Positions 27,687 to 37,859 are shown, counted from the stretch's first letter. The stretch is 64,000 nucleotides of DNA from Arthrobacter sp. StoSoilB19 (GCF_019977275.1 NZ_AP024650.1:3596001-3660000); one strand, 5' to 3'. Translations and numbers: made by a program. The notes: generated by a model from the letters alone, not told the origin.

Positions 27687-27715
27687 ACATTACATCGATG
27701 TAATGGCCACCGCAA
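27687..27715 (-). promoter_or_regulatory. Predicted promoter with 18-bp perfect LacI operator
   Basis: On the minus strand TTGCGG (27715-27710), a 17-bp spacer and TAATGT (27692-27687) form a plausible promoter for the arabinoside operon. The palindrome CATTACATCGATGTAATG at 27688-27705 covers the spacer and -10 element. It is a perfect 18-bp dyad with a central CG, typical of LacI-family operators, and lies about 110 bp upstream of the binding-protein start. Confidence 0.75.
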
Positions 27716-27798
27716 TGGATAATTGTTAGCGTTCGCAAAGTGACCCGCCACTCTCGATTAGGGCTCCCGCGCCAGGATCCCGGTCGGAGGGCAGGAGC

Positions 27799-28797
27799 CT
27801 AGGAGGTACTCTGCCGTTCCACGATCCGGTAATCGATGGCCACTACCTTCTGCGGGCCCTCACGGTCGGCCATGCGCTCGGTCAGGAGGCGCAAGGCCTC
27901 CCTGGCCACCTGGCGCTTGTCAAAGGAAACGGTGGTCAGCGACGGCACTGCATACCTGGCGTCGGCGATGTCGTCGAAGCCGGCTACGGCCACGTCGTCG
28001 GGCACCCTGATGCCCCGCTTCCACAGCACACTGAGGGCCCCGATGGCCATGGAGTCGGTGAAGCAGAACAAGGCCTCGGGCAGGGGATGCGAGTCAAGGT
28101 AGGTGGACAGCGCTTTCGCCGCCGTATCCGGGCTCCACTTTTCGCAGGGGATGATCAGTGAGTCATCCCAGCCAATGCCAAGTTCTTCGAGTGCAGCCTG
28201 GTACCCACGGGTGCGGAGGACGGCCGCCGCCGAGCCCCTGCCTTCCGCGGCCCCCAGCACGGCAATACGGCGCCTGCCGGTGCTGCCCAGCGCCAGCGTC
28301 ATGTCCCGTGCGGCGGCAACACTGTCCACCCATACACGGTCAGCCAGTTTCTGCGTCACCTCACCCAGCAGGACCACCGGAGGCAGGGCAACCCCCACCT
28401 TCACGGCACTCTCGTCCAAAACCACGGGGTTGAGGATGAGCCCGTCGATGAGGTTGGACCGCGCCCGCGACATCAGCTCGTATTCGCGCGTGGGATCGGA
28501 CCCCGTCTCCTCGATCTGCACGCTCCACCCCTGCTCGTGGGCCACCTCCACCACGCTGTGTGCGATCTCGGCGGAGTACGGCGTGGCCAGATCGGGCAGG
28601 GCCAGGGCGATGACGCCCGACCTTCCGTTGCGCAGTCCCCGGGCAGAGAGGTTGGGAACGTAGTCCAGTTCCGCCATGGCCTGCTCCACCTTGATCCTGG
28701 TGGGGCCGCTGACCGGAACAATGCCGTTCATGACGTTCGAGACGGTCTTTGGCGAAACCCCTGCGAGGCGCGCTACGTCCTTGACCGTTGCGCGCAA
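27799..28797 (-). CDS. LacI-family repressor of the arabinoside island
   Basis: A 332-aa LacI/GalR regulator. The headpiece is MRATVKDVARLAGVSPKTVSNVMNG with the hinge YVPNLSARGLRNG, followed by the ligand-binding core (GVIALALPDLATPYSAEIAHSVV, ALFCFTDSMAIGALSVLWKRGIRVPDDVAVAGFDDI). It lies immediately upstream of the importer/arabinofuranosidase operon on the same strand, and the perfect operator at 27688-27705 sits between them. The inducer is probably arabinose or an arabino-oligosaccharide. Confidence 0.93.
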   Translation of the reverse strand: MRATVKDVARLAGVSPKTVSNVMNGIVPVSGPTRIKVEQAMAELDYVPNLSARGLRNGRSGVIALALPDLATPYSAEIAHSVVEVAHEQGWSVQIEETGSDPTREYELMSRARSNLIDGLILNPVVLDESAVKVGVALPPVVLLGEVTQKLADRVWVDSVAAARDMTLALGSTGRRRIAVLGAAEGRGSAAAVLRTRGYQAALEELGIGWDDSLIIPCEKWSPDTAAKALSTYLDSHPLPEALFCFTDSMAIGALSVLWKRGIRVPDDVAVAGFDDIADARYAVPSLTTVSFDKRQVAREALRLLTERMADREGPQKVVAIDYRIVERQSTS

Positions 28798-28856
28798 AGG
28801 CGCCCCCTTGCTCCCGGTGTGGCTTTGGTGAAGATTTTACCCGGCTCCGTGGAGCG

Positions 28857-29768
28857 TCAGCGTTCGCGCTGGTGGTCCCCCGCCACGGTCTTGGCAGCCT
28901 CGACTTCGAGCATGAGCCTGCCGTCCTCTTCAACCAGGGTTGGCTGGTAAACGTGGGGCTTGCGCTTGTAGCTCAGGTAGGCAATGCAGCCGTTGGCCGC
29001 GGCCATCTTCTCGAGCATGATTTCGGAACCCGGGACCAGCAGTTCGCCCAGCGGGCGGCCCACCGTGTTCTCCTGGCCTGCCTCGTCGCCCAGCGCCGTG
29101 GAGTTCCGCTCCTGGATCACCTGCGCGGCGTTGACCCACCTGCCCCACACGCCCTTGCCGTCCAGCAGCGAAGGTTCCTGGCCCAGCGGCACCGTGGCGG
29201 CGAAGTAGCGGGTGTCGAAGCGGCGGTGCGCGAAGTCGGGGCTGCGCCAGTTGACGAGGGACTTGAGCAGGTCGGTGCGCAGGGAGAGCCCGCGCTTGCC
29301 CAGCACCTGGGCAAGCGTCTTCTCCTGGTCGGCCACCGCCACGCGTGCCCGCATCCACTTGGACGTGGACGTGGCCTCCACCGTGCTGGACATGTCGGGA
29401 CCGGCCAGGAGCACGCCGGTCTCCTCGAAGAGTTCCCGGATGGCGCCCACCACGTGGCGGCGGGCCAGCCCGACGTCGTCCGTTCCCATCTGCTCGGCCC
29501 AATGCTGCGGTGAGGGTCCCAGCCAACCCATGGCGTCGTCGTCGGCCGGGTCAAGGGACCCGCCGGGGAACGCCAGGACGCCCAGCGGCGAGGAGCCGGG
29601 CCGGTAACCCAGCCAAGTCTCCAGGCCGGTGGGTGAATCACGCAGGAGGACTACGGATGAGGCGTAGCGCGCGGCCCGGGGGGTGCGCTCGCCGTGTTCG
29701 AGCCAGCTTTGCGCCGCCCCTTCAAGGTCTTGGGGAAGTGCAAAAAGGCGTCGTGCGAGGTGCGGCAA
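28857..29768 (-). CDS. NUDIX hydrolase, NUDT19-like
   Basis: A 303-aa protein with a NUDIX core in which the box is interrupted. FPGGSLDPADD is separated from RELFEETGVLL by an insertion of about 35 residues (LGPSPQHWAEQMGTDDVGLA region), as seen in the NUDT19/RNUDIX-like subgroup that often hydrolyses CoA esters. ASSVVLLRDSPTGLETWLGYR forms the first strand region. It lies 15 bp downstream of the RidA gene and is probably co-transcribed. The substrate is not determined by the sequence. Confidence 0.85.
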   Translation of the reverse strand: MPHLARRLFALPQDLEGAAQSWLEHGERTPRAARYASSVVLLRDSPTGLETWLGYRPGSSPLGVLAFPGGSLDPADDDAMGWLGPSPQHWAEQMGTDDVGLARRHVVGAIRELFEETGVLLAGPDMSSTVEATSTSKWMRARVAVADQEKTLAQVLGKRGLSLRTDLLKSLVNWRSPDFAHRRFDTRYFAATVPLGQEPSLLDGKGVWGRWVNAAQVIQERNSTALGDEAGQENTVGRPLGELLVPGSEIMLEKMAAANGCIAYLSYKRKPHVYQPTLVEEDGRLMLEVEAAKTVAGDHQRER

Positions 29769-29783
29769 GGGAAGTGTCCGGTC

Positions 29784-30317
29784 TTAGCTGAATTCGGCAA
29801 TGAGCTCGACCTCTACGGGAGAGTCGAGCGGAAGAACGGCAACGCCGACGGCGGAACGTGCGTGCTGCCCGGCGTCACCGAGGACGCGGCCCAGCAGTTC
29901 CGAGGCACCGTTGACGACGGCGGGCTGGCCCGTGAACGAGGGATCCGAAGCGACGAATCCCACCACCTTCACGATCCGGGTGATCCGGTCCAGGTCCCCG
30001 ATGACGCTCTTGACGGCGGCCAGGGCGTTGACGGCGCAGACCGCTGCGAAGCGCTGCGCGTCCTCCGGGGAAACGGTGGGCTCGTCGGCGTACCCTTCGG
30101 TGCCCGCGGACACCTTGCCCGTAGCTTCGAGTTTGCCGTTAATAAACGGCAACTGGCCCGAGGTGTAGACATGGCTCCCGGAGACGACGGCGGGAACGTA
30201 GGAGGCCACCGGGGCGGCGACCTCGGGCAGGGTGATGCCGAGTTCCGCGAGGCGCTGCTCGACGGCGGATACGGGCGCCGCTGCGGCGCTGGACTGGGCT
30301 TCTGCGGGGGTGCTCAT
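29784..30317 (-). CDS. RidA family protein
   Basis: A 177-aa member of the RidA/YjgF family, in which E. coli-type members deaminate reactive enamine/imine intermediates. SYVPAVVSGSHVYTSGQLPFINGKL and NALAAVKSVIGDLDRITRIVKVVGFV are typical. The C-terminal GQHARSAVGVAVLPLDSPVEVELIAEFS retains the arginine and glutamate positions of the active cleft. The N-terminal extension (about 30 residues, Ala/Ser rich) is longer than in short RidA proteins. Its ATG lies 1 bp after the DUF4177 stop codon. Confidence 0.92.
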   Translation of the reverse strand: MSTPAEAQSSAAAAPVSAVEQRLAELGITLPEVAAPVASYVPAVVSGSHVYTSGQLPFINGKLEATGKVSAGTEGYADEPTVSPEDAQRFAAVCAVNALAAVKSVIGDLDRITRIVKVVGFVASDPSFTGQPAVVNGASELLGRVLGDAGQHARSAVGVAVLPLDSPVEVELIAEFS

Positions 30318-30318
30318 G

Positions 30319-30474
30319 CTACTGCTTCTCCCTTTTGAGGTAGGCGACAAGGCCGTTGCCGTCAGGTCCGGGGACTACCTGGACGAGCTCCCAGCCGTCC
30401 TCTCCCCACTGGTCCAGGATCTGCTTTGTGGCGTGGATAATGAGCGGAATCGTCGCGTACTCCCATTTGGTCAT
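30319..30474 (-). CDS. Small DUF4177-type protein
   Basis: A 51-aa protein, MTKWEYATIPLIIHATKQIL..., with the WEY...PL..H.TKQILDQWGEDGWELVQVVPGP pattern of the DUF4177 family. It is divergent from the penicillin-binding protein gene (about 37 bp between the start codons) and directly upstream of ridA, with a 1-bp gap. The small size and conserved WGEDGWELV core support a real gene. No function is known. Confidence 0.87.
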   Translation of the reverse strand: MTKWEYATIPLIIHATKQILDQWGEDGWELVQVVPGPDGNGLVAYLKREKQ

Positions 30475-30511
30475 GAAAGAAAGCGTAGCCCTTGCCGGTA
30501 AAGTGGAAAAC

Positions 30512-32833
30512 ATGGCGACTCGCAAGAACCCCTTATTCGACACTGCCACCACACTGGGTAAGATCCTTCTTTTCCTTGGTGTGAGCGCAATTTGCGGTGT
30601 CCTCGTGGCAGGCCTCCTGGTGCCTGCCGCGGCCGTCTCCGGCAGCGCGGCAAGCGGTTCCATCGACTTTTTCGATTCCCTTCCGGCGGAGCTGAAGGTA
30701 GATCCCCCCAGCCAGACCACCCGGATCCTGGCTGCCGACGGCAGCGAGATCGCCAGCGTCTATACCGAGAACCGCACCAAGGTTCCGCTGGACCAGATTT
30801 CACCGAACATGAAGAACGCCATCCTCGCCGTCGAGGACAGCAGGTTCTATGACCACGGCGGCGTGGACACCACCGGCATCCTCCGCGCGCTGGTCAGCAC
30901 CATCCGAGGCAACAAGCAGGGTGCCTCCACCATCACTCAGCAGTACGTCAACAACGTTCTCAACGCCAACCTCGCCGCCGCCGGCGAGGAGGACCAGATC
31001 AAGCTGAACGGCGTCAACAAGGGTGTTGGTGACAAGCTCCGCGAGATGAAGCTCGCCATCGCCCTGGAGAAGGAGTTCAGCAAGGACCAGATCCTTGAGG
31101 GCTACCTGAACATCGTGTTCTTCAACCGTGATGCATATGGCATCGAGGCCGCTTCCAGGTACTTCTTCAGCACCACCGCCAAGGACCTGACGCTCCCCCA
31201 GGCAGCGCTGCTGGCCGGCCTGGTGAACAGCCCCTCCGCCTTTGACCCCATCATCAATCCCGAGAAGTCAAAGCAGCGCAGGGACCTGGTGCTGGGACTG
31301 ATGCTTGACCAGAAGAAGATCACCCAGGCGGAACACGACGCGGCCGTCGCCACCCCGGTGGAGCCCAAGGTGACCCAGCCCAAGCAGGGCTGCGCCTACG
31401 CGGCCTCGGCCCCGTACTTCTGCGACTACATCCTGCACCTGCTGGAGAACAACCCTGCCTACGGCGCGGACGTCAAGGAGCGCCAGCGGCTGATCTACGG
31501 CGGCGGGCTGACCATCACCACCACACTGGACCCCAAGGCCCAGGCCACGGCCCAGGAGCAGGCCAATGCCGCCGCCGGCGCCAACCCCGACAAGTGGGGC
31601 GCCTCCATGGTGTCGGTGCAGCCGGGTACGGGCAAGATCATCTCAATGGCCCAGAACACCACGTTTCTGCCCGGCCAGGGCTTCGATTCCCAGCTCAACT
31701 TCAACGTGGACAAGCTGGATAAGGACGGCAACGACCTCAACGGCATGGGCGGCGCCCAGCCCGGGTCCACCATGAAGCCGTTCACCTTTGCCGAGTGGCT
31801 CAACGAGGGCAAGTCCATGAACACCATGGTCAACGCGGCCCAGCGCGTCTACCCGATCGGCTATCCGTGGCGCAACACCTGCGGCAAGGTCCAGGGTGCC
31901 TACAGCACGGCGCAGAAGAACGCGGGCCTGGACGCGGCTGACGACCTCCAGAACGCCGAGCCCCAGTGGTACAAGCCGCTGTCGGTCCTGGAGGGCCTTT
32001 ACAACTCGATCAACACGGTGACGTTTGCGTCCGCGGCACAGCTGGACTTCTGCGGCATCCAGAAGATCGCTGATGCGGTGGGACTGCACAGCGGCTTGCC
32101 CTCAGCGGACGGCAGCGAGCCGAACCCCAAGGTGAACATGATGACGCTGGGCAACCTGCTGGGGTCCACGCAGACCTCTCCGCTGACCATGGCCAGCGCG
32201 TTTGCCACCTTCGCTAACGACGGCAAGTACTGCGAGCCCATCGCCATCACCTCGGTGACGGACGCCACCGGCAAGCAGCTCCCGGCACAGTCCAGCAGCT
32301 GCCGTGACGCCATCAAACCGGAGGTTGCACGCGGCGTGAACTACGCGCTCCAGGAAGTGCTGAACAGGGGCTCCGGTTCGCTGATCCAGCCCCGGATTTC
32401 CACCAAGACCAGCTTCCCCATTGGCGCCAAGACCGGTACGTCCAACAACAACGGCTCCACCTGGGTTGTTGGGCACACCACCGGCCTGGCAACGGCCGCC
32501 TGGTTCGGCGACCCGCTGGGAGCACAGGACCGTGCAGGGCAGAACATCACGGTCAACGGCAAGTTCTATAAAGGCATCGATGGTTACATGATCGCCGGTC
32601 CCATGTTCTCCAGCTACATGGCGAAGATCGCCCCGGCATACGGCACCAACCCGTTCCCGGCACCGCCGAGCAACATGGTCAACGGAACAACCACTACTTC
32701 GCCTGGAAGGACCACCCCGCAGGCCACCCAGGCTCCCGTACCGTCCACGCCGGCAACGCAGGCGCCCGCCACCCAGGCGCCGGCCCCCGCCCCCACCAGC
32801 AATGGCAACGGGAATGGAAAGGGCAACGGCTAA
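30512..32833 (+). CDS. Class A penicillin-binding protein (transglycosylase/transpeptidase)
   Basis: A 773-aa bifunctional peptidoglycan synthase. One N-terminal membrane helix (LGKILLFLGVSAICGVLVAGLLVPAAAV) is followed by the GT51 domain with catalytic Glu108 in AVEDSRFYDHGGVD and GASTITQQYVNN. The transpeptidase domain has Ser419-x-x-Lys422 (PGSTMKPF), Ser499-Ile-Asn501 (YNSINTVT) and Lys640-Thr-Gly (AKTGTSNN). The C-terminus is a Thr/Pro/Ala-rich tail ending in alternating Asn-Gly-Lys, with no PASTA domain visible. The start at 30512 (MATRKNPLF) is chosen over an upstream in-frame ATG at 30356 because it gives the proper cytoplasmic tail. Confidence 0.95.
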   Translation: MATRKNPLFDTATTLGKILLFLGVSAICGVLVAGLLVPAAAVSGSAASGSIDFFDSLPAELKVDPPSQTTRILAADGSEIASVYTENRTKVPLDQISPNMKNAILAVEDSRFYDHGGVDTTGILRALVSTIRGNKQGASTITQQYVNNVLNANLAAAGEEDQIKLNGVNKGVGDKLREMKLAIALEKEFSKDQILEGYLNIVFFNRDAYGIEAASRYFFSTTAKDLTLPQAALLAGLVNSPSAFDPIINPEKSKQRRDLVLGLMLDQKKITQAEHDAAVATPVEPKVTQPKQGCAYAASAPYFCDYILHLLENNPAYGADVKERQRLIYGGGLTITTTLDPKAQATAQEQANAAAGANPDKWGASMVSVQPGTGKIISMAQNTTFLPGQGFDSQLNFNVDKLDKDGNDLNGMGGAQPGSTMKPFTFAEWLNEGKSMNTMVNAAQRVYPIGYPWRNTCGKVQGAYSTAQKNAGLDAADDLQNAEPQWYKPLSVLEGLYNSINTVTFASAAQLDFCGIQKIADAVGLHSGLPSADGSEPNPKVNMMTLGNLLGSTQTSPLTMASAFATFANDGKYCEPIAITSVTDATGKQLPAQSSSCRDAIKPEVARGVNYALQEVLNRGSGSLIQPRISTKTSFPIGAKTGTSNNNGSTWVVGHTTGLATAAWFGDPLGAQDRAGQNITVNGKFYKGIDGYMIAGPMFSSYMAKIAPAYGTNPFPAPPSNMVNGTTTTSPGRTTPQATQAPVPSTPATQAPATQAPAPAPTSNGNGNGKGNG

Positions 32834-32839
32834 GCACGC

Positions 32840-33784
32840 ATGAGCATCGACAGCCTGGCAGGCCGCGCCCGCGCAATCGGGCGCGGCTTTGCCGTCACTG
32901 CAGGCGCCGGGGCCGCGGCCGGAATGGCAGCCTTCGGCTACGGCCTGTGGGAGAAGAACCAGTTCGTCCTCCGGGAGGAAACCCTGGCCATCCTCCCTCC
33001 CGGCCGCGGTCCGTTCCGCATCTTGCACCTGAGCGACATCCACTTCGTGCCGGGGCAGCGGAAGAAGGCTGATTGGCTAAGGTCCCTGGCGGACCTCAGG
33101 CCGGACCTGGTGGTGAACACCGGCGACAACCTCAGCCACGTGAAGGCTGTGGACCCGCTGCTGGATGCCCTGAAACCGCTGCTGCAGTTCCCCGGCGTCT
33201 TTGTCCCCGGGTCCAACGACTACTTCGCGCCCAGCCCAAAGAACCCTGCGTCCTACCTGCTGGGGCCGTCCAAGGCGAAGCCCAAGCCGGTTGCCCTCGA
33301 CTGGCCGCGCCTGCGGTCCGGCTTCGGCATGAGCGGCTGGGTGGATCTGACCAATCGCCACCAGTCATTGGTCCTCAACGGCATGCGCTTCGATTTCTCC
33401 GGCGTCGACGACCCGCACCTGAACCGGGAACGGTACGCCGGCTGGCCCCGTGGAACGGTCAGCCAGGATGCCAAGGACCACCTCAGGATCGCGGTCATCC
33501 ATGCACCGTACCAGCGGGTCCTGGACCACTTCACCGAAAGCGGCGCGGACCTCCTGCTGGCCGGCCACACACACGGGGGCCAGCTGTGCATCCCCGGGTA
33601 TGGCGCCCTCGTGGCCAACTGCGACCTCCCCACATGGCGGGCGAAGGGCCTCAACGACTGGTCAAGCAACGGAAGCACGACGCCGGTTAATGTGTCCGGC
33701 GGCATCGGCACCTCACGCTTCGCCCCGGTAAGGATCGCCTGCAAACCCGAGGCCGTCCTGCTGACCCTTACCTCCCCCAACTGA
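32840..33784 (+). CDS. Metallophosphoesterase (calcineurin-like, membrane-anchored)
   Basis: A 314-aa phosphoesterase. The metal-binding motifs are present: RILHLSDIHFVPGQ (D-x-H), LVVNTGDNLSH (GD), VPGSNDYF (GND-like) and LLLAGHTHGGQLCIPG (GHTH). A hydrophobic stretch near the N-terminus (GRGFAVTAGAGAAAGMAAFGYGL) suggests membrane association. It begins 6 bp after the penicillin-binding protein stop, so the pair forms an operon; this order is common in actinobacteria. The physiological substrate is unknown. Confidence 0.93.
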   Translation: MSIDSLAGRARAIGRGFAVTAGAGAAAGMAAFGYGLWEKNQFVLREETLAILPPGRGPFRILHLSDIHFVPGQRKKADWLRSLADLRPDLVVNTGDNLSHVKAVDPLLDALKPLLQFPGVFVPGSNDYFAPSPKNPASYLLGPSKAKPKPVALDWPRLRSGFGMSGWVDLTNRHQSLVLNGMRFDFSGVDDPHLNRERYAGWPRGTVSQDAKDHLRIAVIHAPYQRVLDHFTESGADLLLAGHTHGGQLCIPGYGALVANCDLPTWRAKGLNDWSSNGSTTPVNVSGGIGTSRFAPVRIACKPEAVLLTLTSPN

Positions 33785-33920
33785 ACCGAAAGCATTACGG
33801 TCTGCAATAACTGGGCAAGCAGCTGGCCAGCACCGCAAATCCCTGTGAACCGCCTCACGCCAATGGCATAGGGTAGTTGCTAGAGGAAACTACATTCGTT
33901 TTAGAGCTTGAGAAGCGGGC

Positions 33921-35729
33921 ATGGCCAAGCAGACTCCATTTTTCCGATCCATCAGCCGTCTTTATCCGCACGTCCGGCCCATCATCCCCAGGCTCCTGCT
34001 GGGACTCCTGTGCGCCCTGCTCGCCAGCGTCGTGGCGCTGACCATCCCCCAGGTGCTGCGGGTCCTGGTCAATACCGCGCTGCAGCCAGGGGCCACGCCG
34101 GAGGCGGTCTGGGTGTCGGCTGCCGTCATCCTGGTCCTGGGCATCGCAGAAGCCGGACTGGTGGCGCTGCGCCGGCAGTTCGTCATCAACCCCGCCACCA
34201 CCGTGGAGACCCGCATGCGGGTGTCCCTCTACAACCATCTGCAGGACCTGACCGTCTCCTTCCACGACCGGTGGGGATCCGGCCAATTGCTGTCCCGGGC
34301 CATGACGGACCTGAACTTCCTGCGCCGCTGGATGGCTTTTGGCGCCATCATGCTGGTGGTCACCACCCTGACGGTGATCATCGGCGTCGTGGCCATGTTC
34401 GCCATGAGCTGGCAGCTGGCCCTGATCTTCCTGGCCGCCGCCGTTCCCATCACCATCAACAGCTTCCGGTTCCGCACCCGGTTCAGCAAGGTGGCGCGGC
34501 GAAGCCAGGACCAGGCCGGCGACCTTGCCACCACCGTGGAGGAATCGGTCCACGGCATCCGCGTGCTCAAGGCCTTCGGACGCAGCCGGGAAGCCCTGGA
34601 AAACTTCAACGAGCAGGCAGAGGGCCTGCGCCAGACTGAGATCGAGAAGGCACGCCACCAGGCAACGTTCACCATGGTGGTCACCCTGCTTCCTGAACTC
34701 GCCCTGGGAGCCGGCCTGATTGTCGGGGTCATGCTGTGCGCCAGCGGCCAGCTGAGCATCGGCTCCCTGGTGGCGTTCTTCGCCACCGCGGCAGTCATCG
34801 CCTCCCCCGTGGAATTCTCCGGCATGCTGCTGGCCATGGCACTCACCGCCAAGACCGCCGTCGACCGCCACTACGAAGTGATGGACACGCAAAACACCAT
34901 CACCAGTCCTGCCCAGCCCCGCCGGCCGGCTGAGCTGGCCGGGGCACTGCGCTTCAACAACGCAACCTTCGCCTTCGAGGACGCCCCGGACAAGCCCATC
35001 CTCAAGGACATCAACCTGGACATCCGGCCCGGCGAAACCATGGCCCTGGTGGGCATCACCGGCAGCGGCAAGAGTGCGCTGATCCAGCTGGTGCCGCGCC
35101 TGTACGACGTCACCGGCGGCGCCATCACCATCGACGGCGTCGACATCCGGGACTTCGGTGTGGAGGAGCTGCGCCGGATCGTGGGGGTGGCCTTCGAGGA
35201 GACCACGCTCTTTTCCAATTCCGTGCGGGACAACGTCCTGCTCGGCGCCCCGGCCCGCACAGAGGAGGTCCTGGACGAGGCCCTCGATGTGGCGCAGGCG
35301 CACTTCGCCTATTCCCTGCCCGGGGGTGTGGACACGTTGATCGGCGAGGAAGGCCTGAGCCTGTCCGGCGGCCAGCGGCAACGGATCGCCCTGGCACGTG
35401 CCATCGCCGCCCGTCCGCGGATCCTGGTCCTGGACGACCCGCTGTCAGCCCTGGACGTCCACACCGAGGAGCTGGTGGAGGCCCGCCTCCGCGAGGTCCT
35501 GAAGGACACCACCACCCTGATCGTGGCCCACCGGCCGTCCACCGTGGCCCTCGCGGACCGGGTGGCCCTGCTGGAGGACGGCCGCATCGCCGCCGTCGGA
35601 ACGCACACCGAACTGCTGGCCCATAACCAGCACTACCGCTACGTCATCGCCAGCCTGGACCGGGAGCCGCGGGACCTGGACTCTGAACTGTCGGCACTTG
35701 AAGACAATGCTGAGGAAGTGTCCCGATGA
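33921..35729 (+). CDS. ABC exporter half-transporter with degenerate ATP site
   Basis: A 602-aa fused membrane/ATPase subunit with six N-terminal helices, then the nucleotide-binding domain. It has Walker [10 protein letters not shown], signature [10 protein letters not shown] and Walker [13 protein letters not shown]. The residue after the Walker B aspartate is Asp rather than the usual catalytic Glu, which marks the inactive site of heterodimeric exporters such as TM287/288. The stop overlaps the start of the partner gene (ATGA at 35726-35729). The start [10 protein letters not shown] follows a short GAGAAGCGGGC spacer. The substrate is unknown; multidrug or lipid export is typical. Confidence 0.93.
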   Translation: MAKQTPFFRSISRLYPHVRPIIPRLLLGLLCALLASVVALTIPQVLRVLVNTALQPGATPEAVWVSAAVILVLGIAEAGLVALRRQFVINPATTVETRMRVSLYNHLQDLTVSFHDRWGSGQLLSRAMTDLNFLRRWMAFGAIMLVVTTLTVIIGVVAMFAMSWQLALIFLAAAVPITINSFRFRTRFSKVARRSQDQAGDLATTVEESVHGIRVLKAFGRSREALENFNEQAEGLRQTEIEKARHQATFTMVVTLLPELALGAGLIVGVMLCASGQLSIGSLVAFFATAAVIASPVEFSGMLLAMALTAKTAVDRHYEVMDTQNTITSPAQPRRPAELAGALRFNNATFAFEDAPDKPILKDINLDIRPGETMALVGITGSGKSALIQLVPRLYDVTGGAITIDGVDIRDFGVEELRRIVGVAFEETTLFSNSVRDNVLLGAPARTEEVLDEALDVAQAHFAYSLPGGVDTLIGEEGLSLSGGQRQRIALARAIAARPRILVLDDPLSALDVHTEELVEARLREVLKDTTTLIVAHRPSTVALADRVALLEDGRIAAVGTHTELLAHNQHYRYVIASLDREPRDLDSELSALEDNAEEVSR

Positions 35730-37552
35730 GCACTGCAACGTTCGGCACCGCAAATGAAGACAATGCCCACCTCAGCAAGAGCGACAGCCGGGCAGTACGA
35801 CGGCGGTCACTTGCCCTGCTGCGATCGCTGATCCGTCCCGTGCGGGCGCGGTTCTGGCTGACCATCGCCATGGTGGTCCTGTCCCAGGCCGCGCGGGTGG
35901 CCGGCCCGGCACTGATCGCGTTCGGGATCGACCATGCCCTTCCCGCCCTCCAGGCCGGCAACAACGCCCCCTTGGTGTTCACCGGCGTCGCCTACCTTCT
36001 GGCAGCCATTGCGACGGCGGGACTCACCGCCCTGTACGTCACCTCCACGGCGCGGCTCAGCCAGGCGATGCTGCTGGACCTCAGGGTGCGCGTCTTCCGG
36101 CACACGCAGCGGCTCAGCCTGGAGTTCCACGAGAAATACACCTCCGGCAGGATCATCGCCCGGCAGACCTCAGACCTTGAAGCACTGCGCGAACTCCTCG
36201 ACTCGGGGGTCAGTTCACTGGCTTCGGGAATGCTCTTCATGGCCTTCACCGCCGTCACCATCTTTGCCCTGGACTGGCGGAGCGGTTTGCTGGTGCTGGC
36301 CGCCGGCGTGCCGATGTTCTTCCTTTCGCGCTGGTACCAGAAGCACTCGCAGATCGCCTTCAGGGAGTCCCGCGTGGTCTCCGCCCGGCTGATCGTGCAT
36401 TTCGTGGAGACCATGACCGGCATCCGCGCCGTCAAGGCCTTCCGCAAGGAGAAGGAGAACTCGGAGCGCTACGGGAAACTCGCCGAGGACTACCGCGCGG
36501 TCACAGTCCGCTCCATCAACCTCAACGGCATCTTCCAACCGGGACTGGTGCTGATTGGCAACGTCTGCGTTGCCGTGGTCCTGCTCTTCGGCGGATTCCG
36601 GGTGCTGGACGGCGGCCTGGCAGTGGGCGTACTCCTGGCCCTCATCCTGTCCACCAAGCGCTTCTTCCAGCCGGTGGACCAGATGGCCATGTTCTACAAC
36701 TCATTCCAGAGCGCGCAGGCAGCACTGGAGAAGGTGTCCGGACTGCTCGAAGAGGTTCCCACGGTCCGGCCACCCAGGAACCCGGTGGCCCTGCCCAGCG
36801 CCACGGGACGCATCGACTTCAACGGCGTCGAGTTCCGCTATGGCGACGGTCCGTTGGTGGTGCCGCGCCTGGACCTGCACATCCCGGCCGGACAGACAGT
36901 GGCGCTGGTGGGACAAACGGGCGCTGGAAAATCCACCCTGGCCAAACTCATCGCCCGGTTCTACGACGTCACCTCGGGAACGCTCACCCTGGACGGCGTG
37001 GACCTCCGCGACCTGGCCACCACCGACCTCCGCCGGAACATCGTCATGGTCACCCAGGAGGCCTTCCTGTTCAGCGGCTCGGTGGCGGACAACATCGCCC
37101 TGGGCCGGCCGGAGGCATCACGCGCCGAAATCGAAGAGGCCGCCAAGGCAGTTGGCGCCCACGAATTCATCCTTGAACTTCCCGAGGGCTACGACACCGA
37201 CGTCAACAAGCGCGGCGGCAGGGTCTCCTCCGGCCAGCGGCAGCTGATCAGCTTTGCCAGGGCGTTCCTGGCGCAGCCGGCCGTGCTGATCCTGGACGAG
37301 GCAACCTCCTCACTGGACATCCCGTCCGAACGCCTGGTGCAGGCCGCACTGGCCCGCCTGCTGGCCGGCACGGAAGCCAGACGCCGGACGGCGTTGATCA
37401 TCGCCCACCGCTTGTCCACGGTGGAGACGGCGGACCGTGTCCTGGTGGTGCACGACGGGCGGATCGTGGAGGACGGCACGCCGGAGGAACTGATCGGCGG
37501 CGGCGGACGCTTCGCCGACCTGCATGGGGCGTGGAAGGACTCCCTGGTCTGA
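35726..37552 (+). CDS. ABC exporter half-transporter, catalytic partner
   Basis: A 608-aa partner subunit. Walker A is GQTGAGKST, Walker [13 protein letters not shown] with the catalytic Glu intact, and the H-loop [10 protein letters not shown] is present. Its signature reads RVSSGQRQL instead of LSGGQ. Paired with the neighbour's DD Walker B, this places both defects in the same composite ATP site, as in asymmetric heterodimeric exporters. The ATG overlaps the preceding stop codon. The six-helix membrane domain occupies roughly residues 35-320. Confidence 0.93.
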   Translation: MSTATFGTANEDNAHLSKSDSRAVRRRSLALLRSLIRPVRARFWLTIAMVVLSQAARVAGPALIAFGIDHALPALQAGNNAPLVFTGVAYLLAAIATAGLTALYVTSTARLSQAMLLDLRVRVFRHTQRLSLEFHEKYTSGRIIARQTSDLEALRELLDSGVSSLASGMLFMAFTAVTIFALDWRSGLLVLAAGVPMFFLSRWYQKHSQIAFRESRVVSARLIVHFVETMTGIRAVKAFRKEKENSERYGKLAEDYRAVTVRSINLNGIFQPGLVLIGNVCVAVVLLFGGFRVLDGGLAVGVLLALILSTKRFFQPVDQMAMFYNSFQSAQAALEKVSGLLEEVPTVRPPRNPVALPSATGRIDFNGVEFRYGDGPLVVPRLDLHIPAGQTVALVGQTGAGKSTLAKLIARFYDVTSGTLTLDGVDLRDLATTDLRRNIVMVTQEAFLFSGSVADNIALGRPEASRAEIEEAAKAVGAHEFILELPEGYDTDVNKRGGRVSSGQRQLISFARAFLAQPAVLILDEATSSLDIPSERLVQAALARLLAGTEARRRTALIIAHRLSTVETADRVLVVHDGRIVEDGTPEELIGGGGRFADLHGAWKDSLV

Positions 37553-37645
37553 CCCGCGTCCCGCCCCGGACCGGGCTGGACCGGGCTGGATTTCGCATCG
37601 GGACCCGGAATCGGCTATCCTTGTAAAGTTGCTTTTGCAGCGGAT

Positions 37646-37722
<77 letters not shown>

Positions 37723-37727
37723 TAACG

Positions 37728-37761
37728 AAAAGAGGGTCTCCTTGCGGAGGCCCTCTTTTTT
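37728..37761 (+). terminator. Rho-independent terminator of tRNA-Pro
   Basis: AAAGAGGG and CTCC pair with GGAG and CCCTCTTT around a TTGC loop with one T-G pair, ending in a run of six T. Confidence 0.92.
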
Positions 37762-37801
37762 GTCTCGATGTGGTCACGGCCCGGCACCCCGGGATTAAAA
37801 C

Positions 37802-37835
37802 GAGTGGCCCCGGAGCTGTTGCTCCGGAGCCACTC
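37802..37835 (-). terminator. Terminator of the repeat-peptide gene
   Basis: GAGTGGC and CCGGAGC pair with GCTCCGG and GCCACTC around a TGTT loop, with one internal C/A mismatch. On the minus strand the stem is followed by GTTTTAAT, so it reads as an intrinsic terminator 25 bp after the peptide gene's stop codon. Confidence 0.75.
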
Positions 37836-37859
37836 CCGCCTCCTGTGTGAGGAAGCTGT

